DNA from: an uncultured Clostridia bacterium
Lineage (GTDB): Bacteria; Bacillota; Clostridia; TANB77; CAG-508
Direction of reading: 5' to 3'
Length of the DNA: 8,710 nt
NCBI GenBank assembly: GCA_934167365.1
Contig: CAKPKU010000067.1
Location: 1-8,710 of the forward strand
Under the pieces are notes generated by a model, which did not search any database, was not told where the DNA came from, and worked only from the letters and a program-made list of their open reading frames with translations. Numbering within the stretch: position 1 is the stretch's first letter; every line of letters begins with the position of its first letter. Positions 1 to 6,805 of this stretch are shown one piece after another. Made by a program: the position numbers and the translations under genes.

Positions 1-68
1 CCTTCCTTTTTATTTGCTCTTTTTTATTCATTTTTTATTTTTTTATTTATTTTATTTCCTATTTTTTT

Positions 69-94
69 GCGAATTTTCAATTCGCTAGTTTTTT
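69..94 (+). terminator. Stem-loop followed by T-run, possible rightward terminator
   Basis: A perfect 7-bp stem (69-75 with 79-85) closes a 3-base loop and is followed on the plus strand by TAG and a run of six T. On the minus strand the hairpin is followed by an A-run, so it does not look like a terminator for parB. It could terminate a rightward transcript entering from beyond the left edge, but no such gene is visible. Its GCGAAT/ATTCGC core resembles that of the rsmG terminator at 1935-1971. The function is inferred only. Confidence 0.35.
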
Positions 95-103
95 AGAAAA
101 AAC

Positions 104-149
104 AAAAAAACTAAAATGCCAAATTTTATATTGACATTTTAGTTTTTTT
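104..149 (-). terminator. Rho-independent terminator of parA-parB
   Basis: A perfect 15-bp inverted repeat (104-118 with 135-149) encloses a 16-base loop and starts 4 bases after the parB stop codon. In the minus-strand transcript the 3' arm ends in seven T, followed by G and six more T, a good intrinsic terminator tail. The base of the stem is A/T pairs and the core contains only a few G/C pairs. The symmetry means it could also act on a rightward transcript. Confidence 0.85.
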
Positions 150-153
150 CTAT

Positions 154-1032
154 TTATCTATCTAATAATTCCATTATTCTTTCCAAATCTTCATTTGAAA
201 CATACTCAATTATTATTTTTCCTTTTTTCTTTCCAGCATCCAATTTTACTTTTGTTCCAAAAAATCCTTGAAATCTATTTTCAATATCTTTATATATTGC
301 AGCATATTGTTCAGTTTTTTCCTTGCCTTGTTTCTTATTTTTTACTTTTCTTTCAATTTCTCTAACAGAATCTCCATTTTCAATTATTTGCATTGCCATT
401 TCATATTGCTTATCTGGATTTTCTATTCCAATTAAAGATCTACAATGACCTTCTGTTAATTTACCATCAAGAGCTAGTTCAATGACTCTAGAATCCAAAT
501 TAAGCAATCTTACTGTATTAGCTAATGCACTTCTACTAATTCCTAATGTTTCAGCTAATTGAGCCTGTGTAAGGCTATATTCATCCATCAAAGTTCTAAA
601 GCTTCTTGCTTTTTCAATAGGATTTAAATCTTCCCTCTGTATATTTTCAATAAGTGCAATTTCCTTGTTTTCCTTTTCTTCACTTTCTCTTATTATACAA
701 GGCATCTCTGTTAAACCGGCCTTTTTAGAAGCTCTCCATCTTCTCTCTCCTGCAACTATTTCATAATAATTATCCTTTTTTGATACTATTATTGGTTGTA
801 TTACACCATATTTTTTTATTGACTCTGATAATTCCTCTATACTTTCATTGTTAAAGTTCCTTCTTGGTTGATTTTTATTTGGCTCTATTTCATTAATCTT
901 TATCTTATAAATTTTTTCTGAATTTTCTGCCACAACCTCTTCTTTGGCACTTTCTTTTTCTTTAGCTTCCTCAAATATATCTGGACTAAATAAAGCATCT
1001 AGTCCTTTTCCTAATCCTGTTTTCTTTACCAT
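154..1032 (-). CDS. parB: Chromosome partitioning protein ParB (Spo0J)
   Basis: This is a 292-residue ParB/Spo0J-family protein, the CTP-dependent clamp that loads at parS sites near the origin, spreads on DNA and recruits SMC. Visible in order are the basic N-terminal peptide with GLGKGLDALF (6-15), which in the family stimulates the ParA ATPase; the N-terminal CTP-binding domain with GERRWRA (95-101) and ENIQRE (129-134); a helix-turn-helix around 154-178 (LTQAQLAETLGISRSAL) for parS recognition; and a charged linker leading to a C-terminal dimerisation segment (about 245-292). The length is normal for the family. The ATG at 1032 has AGGAGG 8 bases upstream (1041-1046); another ATG at 1037 is out of frame. 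It lies 25 bases after parA and is followed by a strong terminator. A candidate target, parS, is at 4597-4612. Confidence 0.97.
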   Translation of the reverse strand: MVKKTGLGKGLDALFSPDIFEEAKEKESAKEEVVAENSEKIYKIKINEIEPNKNQPRRNFNNESIEELSESIKKYGVIQPIIVSKKDNYYEIVAGERRWRASKKAGLTEMPCIIRESEEKENKEIALIENIQREDLNPIEKARSFRTLMDEYSLTQAQLAETLGISRSALANTVRLLNLDSRVIELALDGKLTEGHCRSLIGIENPDKQYEMAMQIIENGDSVREIERKVKNKKQGKEKTEQYAAIYKDIENRFQGFFGTKVKLDAGKKKGKIIIEYVSNEDLERIMELLDR

Positions 1033-1057
1033 GTCATTTTCCTCCTCATATTATGTA

Positions 1058-1831
1058 TTAATTTTTTGTTCCTTCATTTTTTTTGATAAATTCCTTTGCA
1101 AATTTATCATAACATCTAGATCCCTTTGATCTCGCATCATACATACATATTGGCATTCCATAACTTGGTGCTTCACTTAGCTTAACATTTCTTGGTATTA
1201 CTGTTTTATATACTTTATCTTCAAAATAATTTTTAACTTCTTTTACTACTTGATTTGATAAATTAGTTCTTGCATCATACATAGTTAATAATGCTCCCTC
1301 TATAACCAAATCTTTATTTAATCGTTTTTTTACTATATTAATTGTATTTATAAGTTGTCCTAATCCCTCTAATGCATAGTATTCACATTGAACTGGAATC
1401 AATACACTATTTGATGCTGTGAATGCGTTTAAAGTTACTAATCCTAAAGATGGTGGGCAATCAATTATGATATAATCATAATCATCTTTTACTTTCTCAA
1501 CCTTTTCTTTTAATTTAAATTCTCTAGATTCTTGTGAAACAAGTTGAACTTCTGCACCAGCTACATTTATATTTGATGGACATACTTCTAAGTTTTGCAT
1601 TTCTGTTAATTGTACTGTATTTTCTATTTCAACATCATCTACTAATACATCATATACAGAGAAACTAACAGTTTTATCTACGCCTACACCGCTTGTTGCA
1701 TTTCCCTGAGGATCTGTATCTATTAATAGAACTTTTTTTCCTTTTTTTGCAAGTAAAGCACTTAAATTTACTGCCGTAGTAGTTTTACCTACTCCCCCTT
1801 TTTGATTTGCTACTGATATAACCTTTCCCAA
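1058..1831 (-). CDS. parA: Chromosome partitioning ATPase ParA (Soj)
   Basis: This 257-residue Walker-type ATPase of the ParA/Soj/MinD family works with ParB in origin segregation; in Bacillus, Soj also controls DnaA activity. The deviant Walker A motif KGGVGKTT is at 11-18 with the signature lysine, the Walker A' region LLIDTDPQGN at 35-44, and the Walker B strand YIIIDCPP around 120-127 with Asp124. RNVKLSEAPSYG near the C-terminus is the usual conserved block. The reading frame begins with TTG, not ATG, at 1829-1831; the product then starts (M)GKVISVANQKGG, as expected for the family. The ribosome binding site is a GGGGGT-type sequence at 1838-1843. It is the first gene of a two-gene operon with parB and has its own promoter at 1882-1910. 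Confidence 0.97.
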   Translation of the reverse strand: MGKVISVANQKGGVGKTTTAVNLSALLAKKGKKVLLIDTDPQGNATSGVGVDKTVSFSVYDVLVDDVEIENTVQLTEMQNLEVCPSNINVAGAEVQLVSQESREFKLKEKVEKVKDDYDYIIIDCPPSLGLVTLNAFTASNSVLIPVQCEYYALEGLGQLINTINIVKKRLNKDLVIEGALLTMYDARTNLSNQVVKEVKNYFEDKVYKTVIPRNVKLSEAPSYGMPICMYDARSKGSRCYDKFAKEFIKKNEGTKN

Positions 1832-1837
1832 AGTTCT

Positions 1838-1843
1838 ACCCCC
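1838..1843 (-). promoter_or_regulatory. Ribosome binding site deciding the parA TTG start
   Basis: On the minus strand a GGGGGT sequence stands 6 bases before the TTG at 1831. It can pair with the anti-Shine-Dalgarno sequence if one G-U pair is allowed. The only nearby ATG, at about 1846, is out of frame with parA, so TTG is the supported start. Confidence 0.65.
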
Positions 1844-1856
1844 ATTCTTTCGTTAT

Positions 1857-1875
1857 TATTAAAATAATTTTAATA
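1857..1875. repeat. 19-bp AT-only palindrome at the predicted parA transcript start
   Basis: Nine-base arms TATTAAAAT and ATTTTAATA flank a single A and form a perfect inverted repeat. It covers the predicted first bases of the parA transcript. The position suits an operator or a 5' stem, but A/T-only palindromes arise easily by chance in DNA this AT-rich. Confidence 0.4.
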
Positions 1876-1881
1876 TAATAT

Positions 1882-1910
1882 ATGATATATAAATATTTGG
1901 CATATGTCAA
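1882..1910 (-). promoter_or_regulatory. Sigma-A-type promoter of parA-parB
   Basis: On the minus strand a perfect -35 hexamer TTGACA (1905-1910) is separated by 17 bases from TATCAT (1882-1887), which differs from the consensus -10 by one base. The predicted transcript would start near 1875, giving a leader of about 45 bases. The promoter lies just after the rsmG terminator, so parA-parB is probably an independent unit. Confidence 0.75.
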
Positions 1911-1934
1911 TAATAATTTAAAATTTTGAACTAT

Positions 1935-1971
1935 AAAAAACAGCGAATATTCAAAATATTCGCTGTTTTTT
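1935..1971 (-). terminator. Rho-independent terminator of mnmE-mnmG-rsmG
   Basis: A perfect 17-bp stem (1935-1951 with 1955-1971) closes a 3-base loop. The stem contains a CAGCG/CGCTG core and ends in an A-run on one side and a T-run on the other, so the minus-strand transcript has six T at the hairpin's 3' end. The first base of the hairpin overlaps the last base of the rsmG stop codon. The symmetry would also allow it to stop rightward transcription. Confidence 0.9.
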
Positions 1972-2690
1972 TATAATGGATTCTTTTTAGGGATTCCAGC
2001 CTTTCTTGGATACATATTTGGTGTGTCTAATTTTTTTTCTATAATTACTATATTTCTTTCCCCGTTGTTTTCTGGTAACTCAATTTTATCTACTTCCATT
2101 ACATTTGCTTTTAGCTTTAATATTGCTGATTTAGCATTTTCAAGTTCCTCTGCTATATTGCTTCCCTTCATAGCAATAACAGTTCCATTCTTCTTTACAT
2201 ATGGAATTAAATATTCACATAAAATATTCAATGGTGCTACTGCTCTTGAAACAGCATAATCGTACATCGCTCTATATTTCTTATCTTGAGCAAAATCTTC
2301 TGCTCTTCCATGTATTACATCCACTTTATTTATATCTAATTTAGTTATTACTTCTTTTAGAAATATAGTTCTTTTATTTAGGGAATCCAATAATGTAATA
2401 TCTAATGTATCATCATATATCTTTAGCGGAATGCCTGGGAAACCTGCACCTGTACCAATATCTATAATTCTAGCATTTTTATTTATTTTTTTAGAAATTA
2501 TAATTGAATCAATAAAATGCTTTATTATTATTTCCCTAGGATTAGTAATTGCTGTTAAATTTATCTTCTCATTCCACTCCAATAGCAATTCCATATATTT
2601 ATAAAATTTCTCTATTTTCTTGTCTTCTATAACTATATTCATTAAACTAGCATATTTTTTAAATTCTATGCAAAACTCATCATAATTCAT
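1971..2690 (-). CDS. rsmG: 16S rRNA (guanine-527-N7)-methyltransferase RsmG
   Basis: This 239-residue protein (older name GidB) transfers a methyl group from S-adenosylmethionine to N7 of G527 in the 530 loop of 16S rRNA; in other bacteria its loss gives low-level streptomycin resistance. The Rossmann-type SAM-binding motif DIGTGAGFPGI is at 77-87, followed by LLDSLNKR (100-107), GRAEDF (128-133) and the conserved AVSRAVAPL block (146-154). The C-terminus ends in YPRKAGIPKKNPL, typical of the family, so the protein is full length. The ATG at 2690 is preceded by an AAAGG-type binding site that overlaps the mnmG stop codon; only 13 bases separate the genes, which suggests translational coupling. 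The terminator begins at its stop codon. Confidence 0.97.
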   Translation of the reverse strand: MNYDEFCIEFKKYASLMNIVIEDKKIEKFYKYMELLLEWNEKINLTAITNPREIIIKHFIDSIIISKKINKNARIIDIGTGAGFPGIPLKIYDDTLDITLLDSLNKRTIFLKEVITKLDINKVDVIHGRAEDFAQDKKYRAMYDYAVSRAVAPLNILCEYLIPYVKKNGTVIAMKGSNIAEELENAKSAILKLKANVMEVDKIELPENNGERNIVIIEKKLDTPNMYPRKAGIPKKNPL

Positions 2691-2703
2691 AATATTTTTT
2701 CCT

Positions 2704-4581
2704 TTACTTATTTTTTTGTTGTTCCAAATATATTAACAATACAGATACATCAGCTGGGGAAACTCCTGAAATTCTTGATGCTTGACCTATAGATCTAGGT
2801 TTAATTTTATTAAGTTTCTGTCTAGCTTCTATTCTTAAACCCTTTATTTCATCATAATTTATATTCTCTGATAAATATTTATCTTCTAATTTTTTAAATT
2901 TCTTTACTTGCTCCTCTTGCATTTTAATGTAACCTTCATACTTTACTTGAATTTCAACTTCTTGAGCTTCTGCCTTTGTTAAAATCGGTCTTTCTTTATC
3001 TATTTCCTTTAGCTTTTCATATGTTAGCTCAGTTCTCTTTAATAAATCTGCTAACTTTATTCCAGCATTTATTTTAGATGAATTATTTCTTTCTAAAAAT
3101 TCATTTACTTCTACAGTTGGTTTTATTGTTAATTGTCTTAATCTTGTAATTTCATTTTCTATATTGTGTTTTTTATTAATAAAATTCTGATACCTTTCTT
3201 CTGATATTAACCCTATCTCATGTCCTATTTCAGTTAATCTAAGGTCCGCATTATCTTGTCTTAAAAGTAATCTATATTCTGCCCTTGATGTCATCATTCT
3301 ATATGGTTCATTTGTTCCTTTTGTAACTATGTCATCAATCAAAACTCCTATATAAGCCTGAGATCTATCTAGTATAATAGGCTCCTTTTCTTTTAATTTT
3401 AAAGCAGCATTTATTCCAGCAATTAAACCTTGAGAAGCAGCCTCCTCGTATCCTGATGTGCCATTAGCCTGACCTGCAAAAAATAAATTTTCAATATTTT
3501 TATATTCTAGAGACAACTTTAAATCAGCTGGATCTATACAATCATATTCAATTGCATATGCTGGTCTAGTAAATTCAGCATTTTCAAGTCCTGGTAATGT
3601 TCTATACATTGCAATCTGAACATCTTCTGGTAATGATGAACTCATTCCTTGAATATACATTTCATCAGTATCAGTTCCCATTGGCTCAACAAATACTTGA
3701 TGTCTTTCTTTATCACTAAATCTAACAACCTTATCTTCGATAGATGGACAATATCTAGGACCTGTTCCTTCTATTTTTCCGCCATATAATGGAGATCTAT
3801 GGAGATTCGCTTTTATTATATCATGCGTTTTTTGATTAGTATAAGTAAGGTAACAAGGTAATTGTTCTTTTTCTGGGTTAATTTTGTCCTCTAAAGAGAA
3901 CATTTCAATATCTTTTTGACCTTCTTGTATCTCCATTTTTGAAAAATCAATACTTTTTTTGTTAATTCTAGCAGGTGTACCTGTCTTAAATCTTACTAAT
4001 TTAACTCCTAAACTCTTCAAACATTCAGATAATTTATTTGCCGGAAAAACTCCATCAGGTCCACTTTCAAATGAATTTTCACCAATAAATATCTTTCCTT
4101 TTAGATATGTTCCTGTAGCAATTATGATAGCATCAACATCATATATCGCACCAATATTTGTTTCTATTGACTTTACCTTATTGTTTTCAAGAATAATATT
4201 TGTTATTTCAGCCTGTTTTAAATATAAATTTTCCTGTTTCTCAATTGTATGTTTCATTTCTGCTTGATACTTTTTCCTATCTGCTTGTGCTCTCAAAGAA
4301 TATACCGCTGGACCTTTTGATGTATTTAACATCTTCAATTGAGTATAACTTTTATCTATATTTTTTCCCATTTCACCTCCAAGGCAATCAATCTCTCTTA
4401 CCAAATGTCCTTTTGAACTTCCACCTATATGCGGATTACATGGCATATTAGCAACTGCCTCTAAACTAATTGAAAATATAAGTGTTTTCATTCCCATTCT
4501 AGCTGCTGCTAATGCTGCTTCACAGCCTGCATGACCTGCTCCAATTACCGCAATATCGTATTTTCCTGCATTATATTTCAT
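2704..4581 (-). CDS. mnmG: tRNA uridine-34 5-carboxymethylaminomethyl synthesis enzyme MnmG
   Basis: This 625-residue FAD-dependent protein (older name GidA) acts in a complex with MnmE to install carboxymethylaminomethyl or aminomethyl groups on wobble U34 of certain tRNAs, using NADH and a methylene-tetrahydrofolate carbon. The dinucleotide-binding motif GAGHAG is at 14-19, the family block CNPHIGGSSKGH at 48-59, and GPRYCPSIEDK at 274-284 with the conserved Cys278. TSRAEYRLLLRQDNADLR (431-448) and the C-terminal IGQASRISGVSPADVS (598-613), part of the MnmE-interaction region, are also present. The protein is full length. AGGAGG (4589-4594) stands 7 bases before the ATG. The 36-base spacer from mnmE contains a parS-like site two bases upstream of this Shine-Dalgarno sequence. 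Confidence 0.98.
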   Translation of the reverse strand: MKYNAGKYDIAVIGAGHAGCEAALAAARMGMKTLIFSISLEAVANMPCNPHIGGSSKGHLVREIDCLGGEMGKNIDKSYTQLKMLNTSKGPAVYSLRAQADRKKYQAEMKHTIEKQENLYLKQAEITNIILENNKVKSIETNIGAIYDVDAIIIATGTYLKGKIFIGENSFESGPDGVFPANKLSECLKSLGVKLVRFKTGTPARINKKSIDFSKMEIQEGQKDIEMFSLEDKINPEKEQLPCYLTYTNQKTHDIIKANLHRSPLYGGKIEGTGPRYCPSIEDKVVRFSDKERHQVFVEPMGTDTDEMYIQGMSSSLPEDVQIAMYRTLPGLENAEFTRPAYAIEYDCIDPADLKLSLEYKNIENLFFAGQANGTSGYEEAASQGLIAGINAALKLKEKEPIILDRSQAYIGVLIDDIVTKGTNEPYRMMTSRAEYRLLLRQDNADLRLTEIGHEIGLISEERYQNFINKKHNIENEITRLRQLTIKPTVEVNEFLERNNSSKINAGIKLADLLKRTELTYEKLKEIDKERPILTKAEAQEVEIQVKYEGYIKMQEEQVKKFKKLEDKYLSENINYDEIKGLRIEARQKLNKIKPRSIGQASRISGVSPADVSVLLIYLEQQKNK

Positions 4582-4596
4582 ATTTTTTCCTCCTCT

Positions 4597-4612
4597 AGTT
4601 TTACGTGAAACT
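4597..4612. other. parS: parS site (ParB-binding centromere element)
   Basis: The 16-base AGTTTTACGTGAAACT matches the widely conserved parS consensus TGTTTCACGTGAAACA at 13 of 16 positions and at 13 of the inner 14; the central ACGT and the right half GTGAAAC are intact. It sits in the mnmE-mnmG spacer, in the same window as parA and parB and about 4 kb from the DnaA boxes, as expected for an origin-proximal parS. I saw no second site of comparable quality in the window. Confidence 0.82.
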
Positions 4613-4617
4613 ATTTT

Positions 4618-5979
4618 TTATTTTCCTAAACAAAACTTTGAAAATATTTCATTAATTATATCTTCTGATATATCATCACCTGTAATTTTTCCTAAGTCTG
4701 ATAGTATTTGTTTTAAATATATTTCAATTATATCAATAGGCATATTATTTAAAATTGTGTTTCTAGTCTCTTCAAGACTATTTAAAGCCATTTGTATCTG
4801 GTTTTTATGTCTTATATTTGTTATTACTTCACCCTCGTTTAACTGTATATCATTAACTTTATACATATCGGATATACAATTATACAAATCTTCCAATCCT
4901 TCACCAGTTTTAGCAGATATTTTTATGACCTTCTTGTTTATTGCCTTAATCTTTTCATCACAATCCAAAATAGAGCTCTTTATATCCTTCTTATTTAATA
5001 ACACAATTGCACTTTTGTCTTTTATTAAGTCCAAAATTTTATAATCATCCTCATCAAAGTCTTTTGTTCCATCAAATATTGCAAGTACTAGTTCAGCCTC
5101 ACTAATTAACTTTCTTGACTTCTTCACACCAATTTGTTCTACTTCATCTAAAGTTTCTCTTATTCCAGCAGTATCTATTAGCTTCAATGTTATTCCCTTA
5201 ATATTCACAAACTCTTCTATTGTATCTCTTGTTGTTCCTTGCTGTTCACTTACAATTGCTCTTTCCTCATTTAAGATAGCATTTAATAATGATGATTTAC
5301 CCGCATTAGGTTTACCAACAATTGCAGTTTTTACACCTTCTCGCAAAACTTTGCCACTTTTAAATGTATCAAGCAAACTCTCTAATTTTTTTTCTATATC
5401 TGAAATGGTTTTTAATATCTTTTCATTTGTTACTTCTTCAACATCATATTCTGGATAGTCTATTGAAGCTTCTACATCAGCCATTATATCAAGTATTTCT
5501 TGTTTTATTTCATTAATATTGTTTGATACTCTTCCTTCCAATTGATTTATAGATGCTTGCGCTTCCTTTTCACTTTTAGAATTTATTAAATCAATTACTG
5601 ATTCAGCTTGTACAAGGTCAATTCTTCCATTTAAAAATGCTCTTTTAGTAAATTCACCTGGTTCAGCCAAAATTGCACCATTTTTTAAACATAATTCTAG
5701 AATCATACGCTCAATCATATATCCTCCATGTGAATTTATTTCACACATATCTTCAGTTGTATAACTTTTTGGTGCTTTAAAATATGATACTAATACTTCA
5801 TCAATTACCTTTCCATTATCAATTATATGTCCATATTTCATTGTATATCCTGATATTTCGCTATTATTCATTGGTTTAAATATTTTTTCTAATATTTCAA
5901 ATGATTTTTTTCCACTTAATCTTATAATTCCTATACCACCATTACCAGTGGCTGTTGATATTGCAGCTATTGTTTCCAT
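4618..5979 (-). CDS. mnmE: tRNA modification GTPase MnmE
   Basis: This 453-residue protein (older names TrmE, ThdF) is the GTPase partner of MnmG in wobble U34 modification. The N-terminal folate-binding domain (about 1-118) opens with METIAAISTATGNGGIGIIRLSG, matching the family. A helical domain is interrupted by the G domain: G1 GKPNAGKS (222-229), G2 TTRDT (249-253), G3 DTAG (269-272), G4 NKKD (329-332) and G5 SAK (355-357). The C-terminal CLGK (450-453) supplies the conserved Cys450 of the C(I/L/V)GK motif. Length is normal. In-frame stop codons lie just upstream of the ATG at 5979, so the start is firm; its binding site GGAAAG (5987-5992) is modest. It is the first gene of mnmE-mnmG-rsmG, with a promoter at 6039-6067. 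Confidence 0.98.
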   Translation of the reverse strand: METIAAISTATGNGGIGIIRLSGKKSFEILEKIFKPMNNSEISGYTMKYGHIIDNGKVIDEVLVSYFKAPKSYTTEDMCEINSHGGYMIERMILELCLKNGAILAEPGEFTKRAFLNGRIDLVQAESVIDLINSKSEKEAQASINQLEGRVSNNINEIKQEILDIMADVEASIDYPEYDVEEVTNEKILKTISDIEKKLESLLDTFKSGKVLREGVKTAIVGKPNAGKSSLLNAILNEERAIVSEQQGTTRDTIEEFVNIKGITLKLIDTAGIRETLDEVEQIGVKKSRKLISEAELVLAIFDGTKDFDEDDYKILDLIKDKSAIVLLNKKDIKSSILDCDEKIKAINKKVIKISAKTGEGLEDLYNCISDMYKVNDIQLNEGEVITNIRHKNQIQMALNSLEETRNTILNNMPIDIIEIYLKQILSDLGKITGDDISEDIINEIFSKFCLGK

Positions 5980-6038
5980 ATTTTCTCTTTCCAGTTATGT
6001 TAACTAGTTCTCCTTTCTTTTTATGTAAAGTTCTATTT

Positions 6039-6067
6039 ATTTTACAATATTTTAACAAAAAAGTCAA
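6039..6067 (-). promoter_or_regulatory. Predicted sigma-A-type promoter of mnmE-mnmG-rsmG
   Basis: On the minus strand TTGACT (6062-6067) and TAAAAT (6039-6044) are separated by 17 bases, each hexamer one base from consensus. The -35 hexamer is formed by the 3' arm of the jag terminator hairpin. The predicted start near 6032 gives a leader of about 54 bases. A Shine-Dalgarno-like AAAGGAG at 6010-6016 in this leader has no usable start codon behind it. Confidence 0.6.
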
Positions 6068-6107
6068 AGTTTGATATAGCATTTTTACTAAAATCGAACT
6101 TTGACTT
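6055..6107 (-). terminator. Rho-independent terminator after jag
   Basis: Arms 6061-6075 and 6093-6107 form a 15-bp stem with one G-U pair and a 17-base loop. In the minus-strand transcript the hairpin is followed by a run of six T (from 6062), then G and TT. It lies 17 bases after the jag stop and closes the rpmH-rnpA-yidD-yidC-jag unit. Confidence 0.88.
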
Positions 6108-6123
6108 CTGATTTTTTATTTAA

Positions 6124-6804
6124 TTAAATTTTTTCTATTACAATTCTTCTATTAGGCTCTTCTCCAATGCTGTGTGTTTTTATGTTTGGCATATCTTGTA
6201 ACTTAGAATGAATTACTTTTCTTTCATATGCACTCATTGGCTCTAATGTAATGCTTTTATTTTCCTTTAATACTGTTTTTGAGACTTTAATAGCTAAATC
6301 TTCAAGTGTTTTTTGTCTTTTTTCTTTATAATTATTTACATCTAAAAAAACTCTTGCTTTATTTTCTAAATCTTTATTAACTATTGAAGTTAATATGTTT
6401 TGTAATGAATTTAATGTTTCTCCTCTGTAACCTATTAAAGTTCCTGAATTTTCATTGTTTATATTTACATGAACATTATATTTTTCATCAATATTAATTT
6501 CATATTTATAATTTTCATCTACTTTTTCTAGAAAAGCTTTAATAAATTGATTTGCTCTTTGTTTAATTATTTCTAAATCTTTTTCAGTTATACTATTTAT
6601 TTCTGTGTGTTTATGATTTACTTGCTCTTCCTTAAGTGTAAGCTCTACTTTCACAATTCTTGGTGCTAATATATCAAAAAAACTTCTTTTTTCTTGCTCT
6701 ATTACTTTTATTTCAACTTGATTTCTTGTTGCATTAAGCTCTTTTAAACCTTTTTCAATTGCTTCATTTGTTGTTTTTCCTTCGGAAATAATTACTCTTG
6801 ACAT
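6124..6804 (-). CDS. jag: RNA-binding protein Jag (KhpB/EloR), Jag-N, KH and R3H domains
   Basis: This 226-residue protein belongs to the Jag/KhpB/EloR family, which with KhpA binds RNA and in streptococci influences cell elongation and division. An N-terminal Jag-N region (about 1-55) is followed by a linker, a KH domain with its GYRG loop (125-128), and a C-terminal R3H domain with R195-x3-H199 in SAYERKVIHSKL. The frame stays open to an ATG at 6831, but the start is set at the ATG at 6804: a strong AAGGAGGA (6813-6820) stands 8 bases upstream and the product begins MSRVIISEGKTTNEAI, as in homologues. The start is one base after the yidC stop, implying coupled translation. The Jag-N loop, usually a KKGFLG-type motif, reads KRSFFDI here (39-45). 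Confidence 0.95.
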   Translation of the reverse strand: MSRVIISEGKTTNEAIEKGLKELNATRNQVEIKVIEQEKRSFFDILAPRIVKVELTLKEEQVNHKHTEINSITEKDLEIIKQRANQFIKAFLEKVDENYKYEINIDEKYNVHVNINNENSGTLIGYRGETLNSLQNILTSIVNKDLENKARVFLDVNNYKEKRQKTLEDLAIKVSKTVLKENKSITLEPMSAYERKVIHSKLQDMPNIKTHSIGEEPNRRIVIEKI

Positions 6805-6805
6805 A

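Noticed and set aside
1..31. Minus-strand ATG at 31 with an open frame to the left edge (starts MNKKEQIKRK).
   Set aside because: Only ten codons are visible, no Shine-Dalgarno sequence lies at a proper distance, and lysine-rich frames are expected in such AT-rich DNA. It could be the start of a gene beyond the edge but cannot be supported here.
1526..1541. Second parS-like site inside parA (GTGAAACA half-site).
   Set aside because: The right half is perfect but the left half matches only 4 of 8 positions and the central ACGT is missing, so only 12 of 16 match; probably chance.
6010..6016. Strong AAAGGAG in the mnmE leader suggesting an upstream small gene.
   Set aside because: No start codon follows at a usable distance, and in-frame TAG and TAA lie between it and the mnmE ATG.
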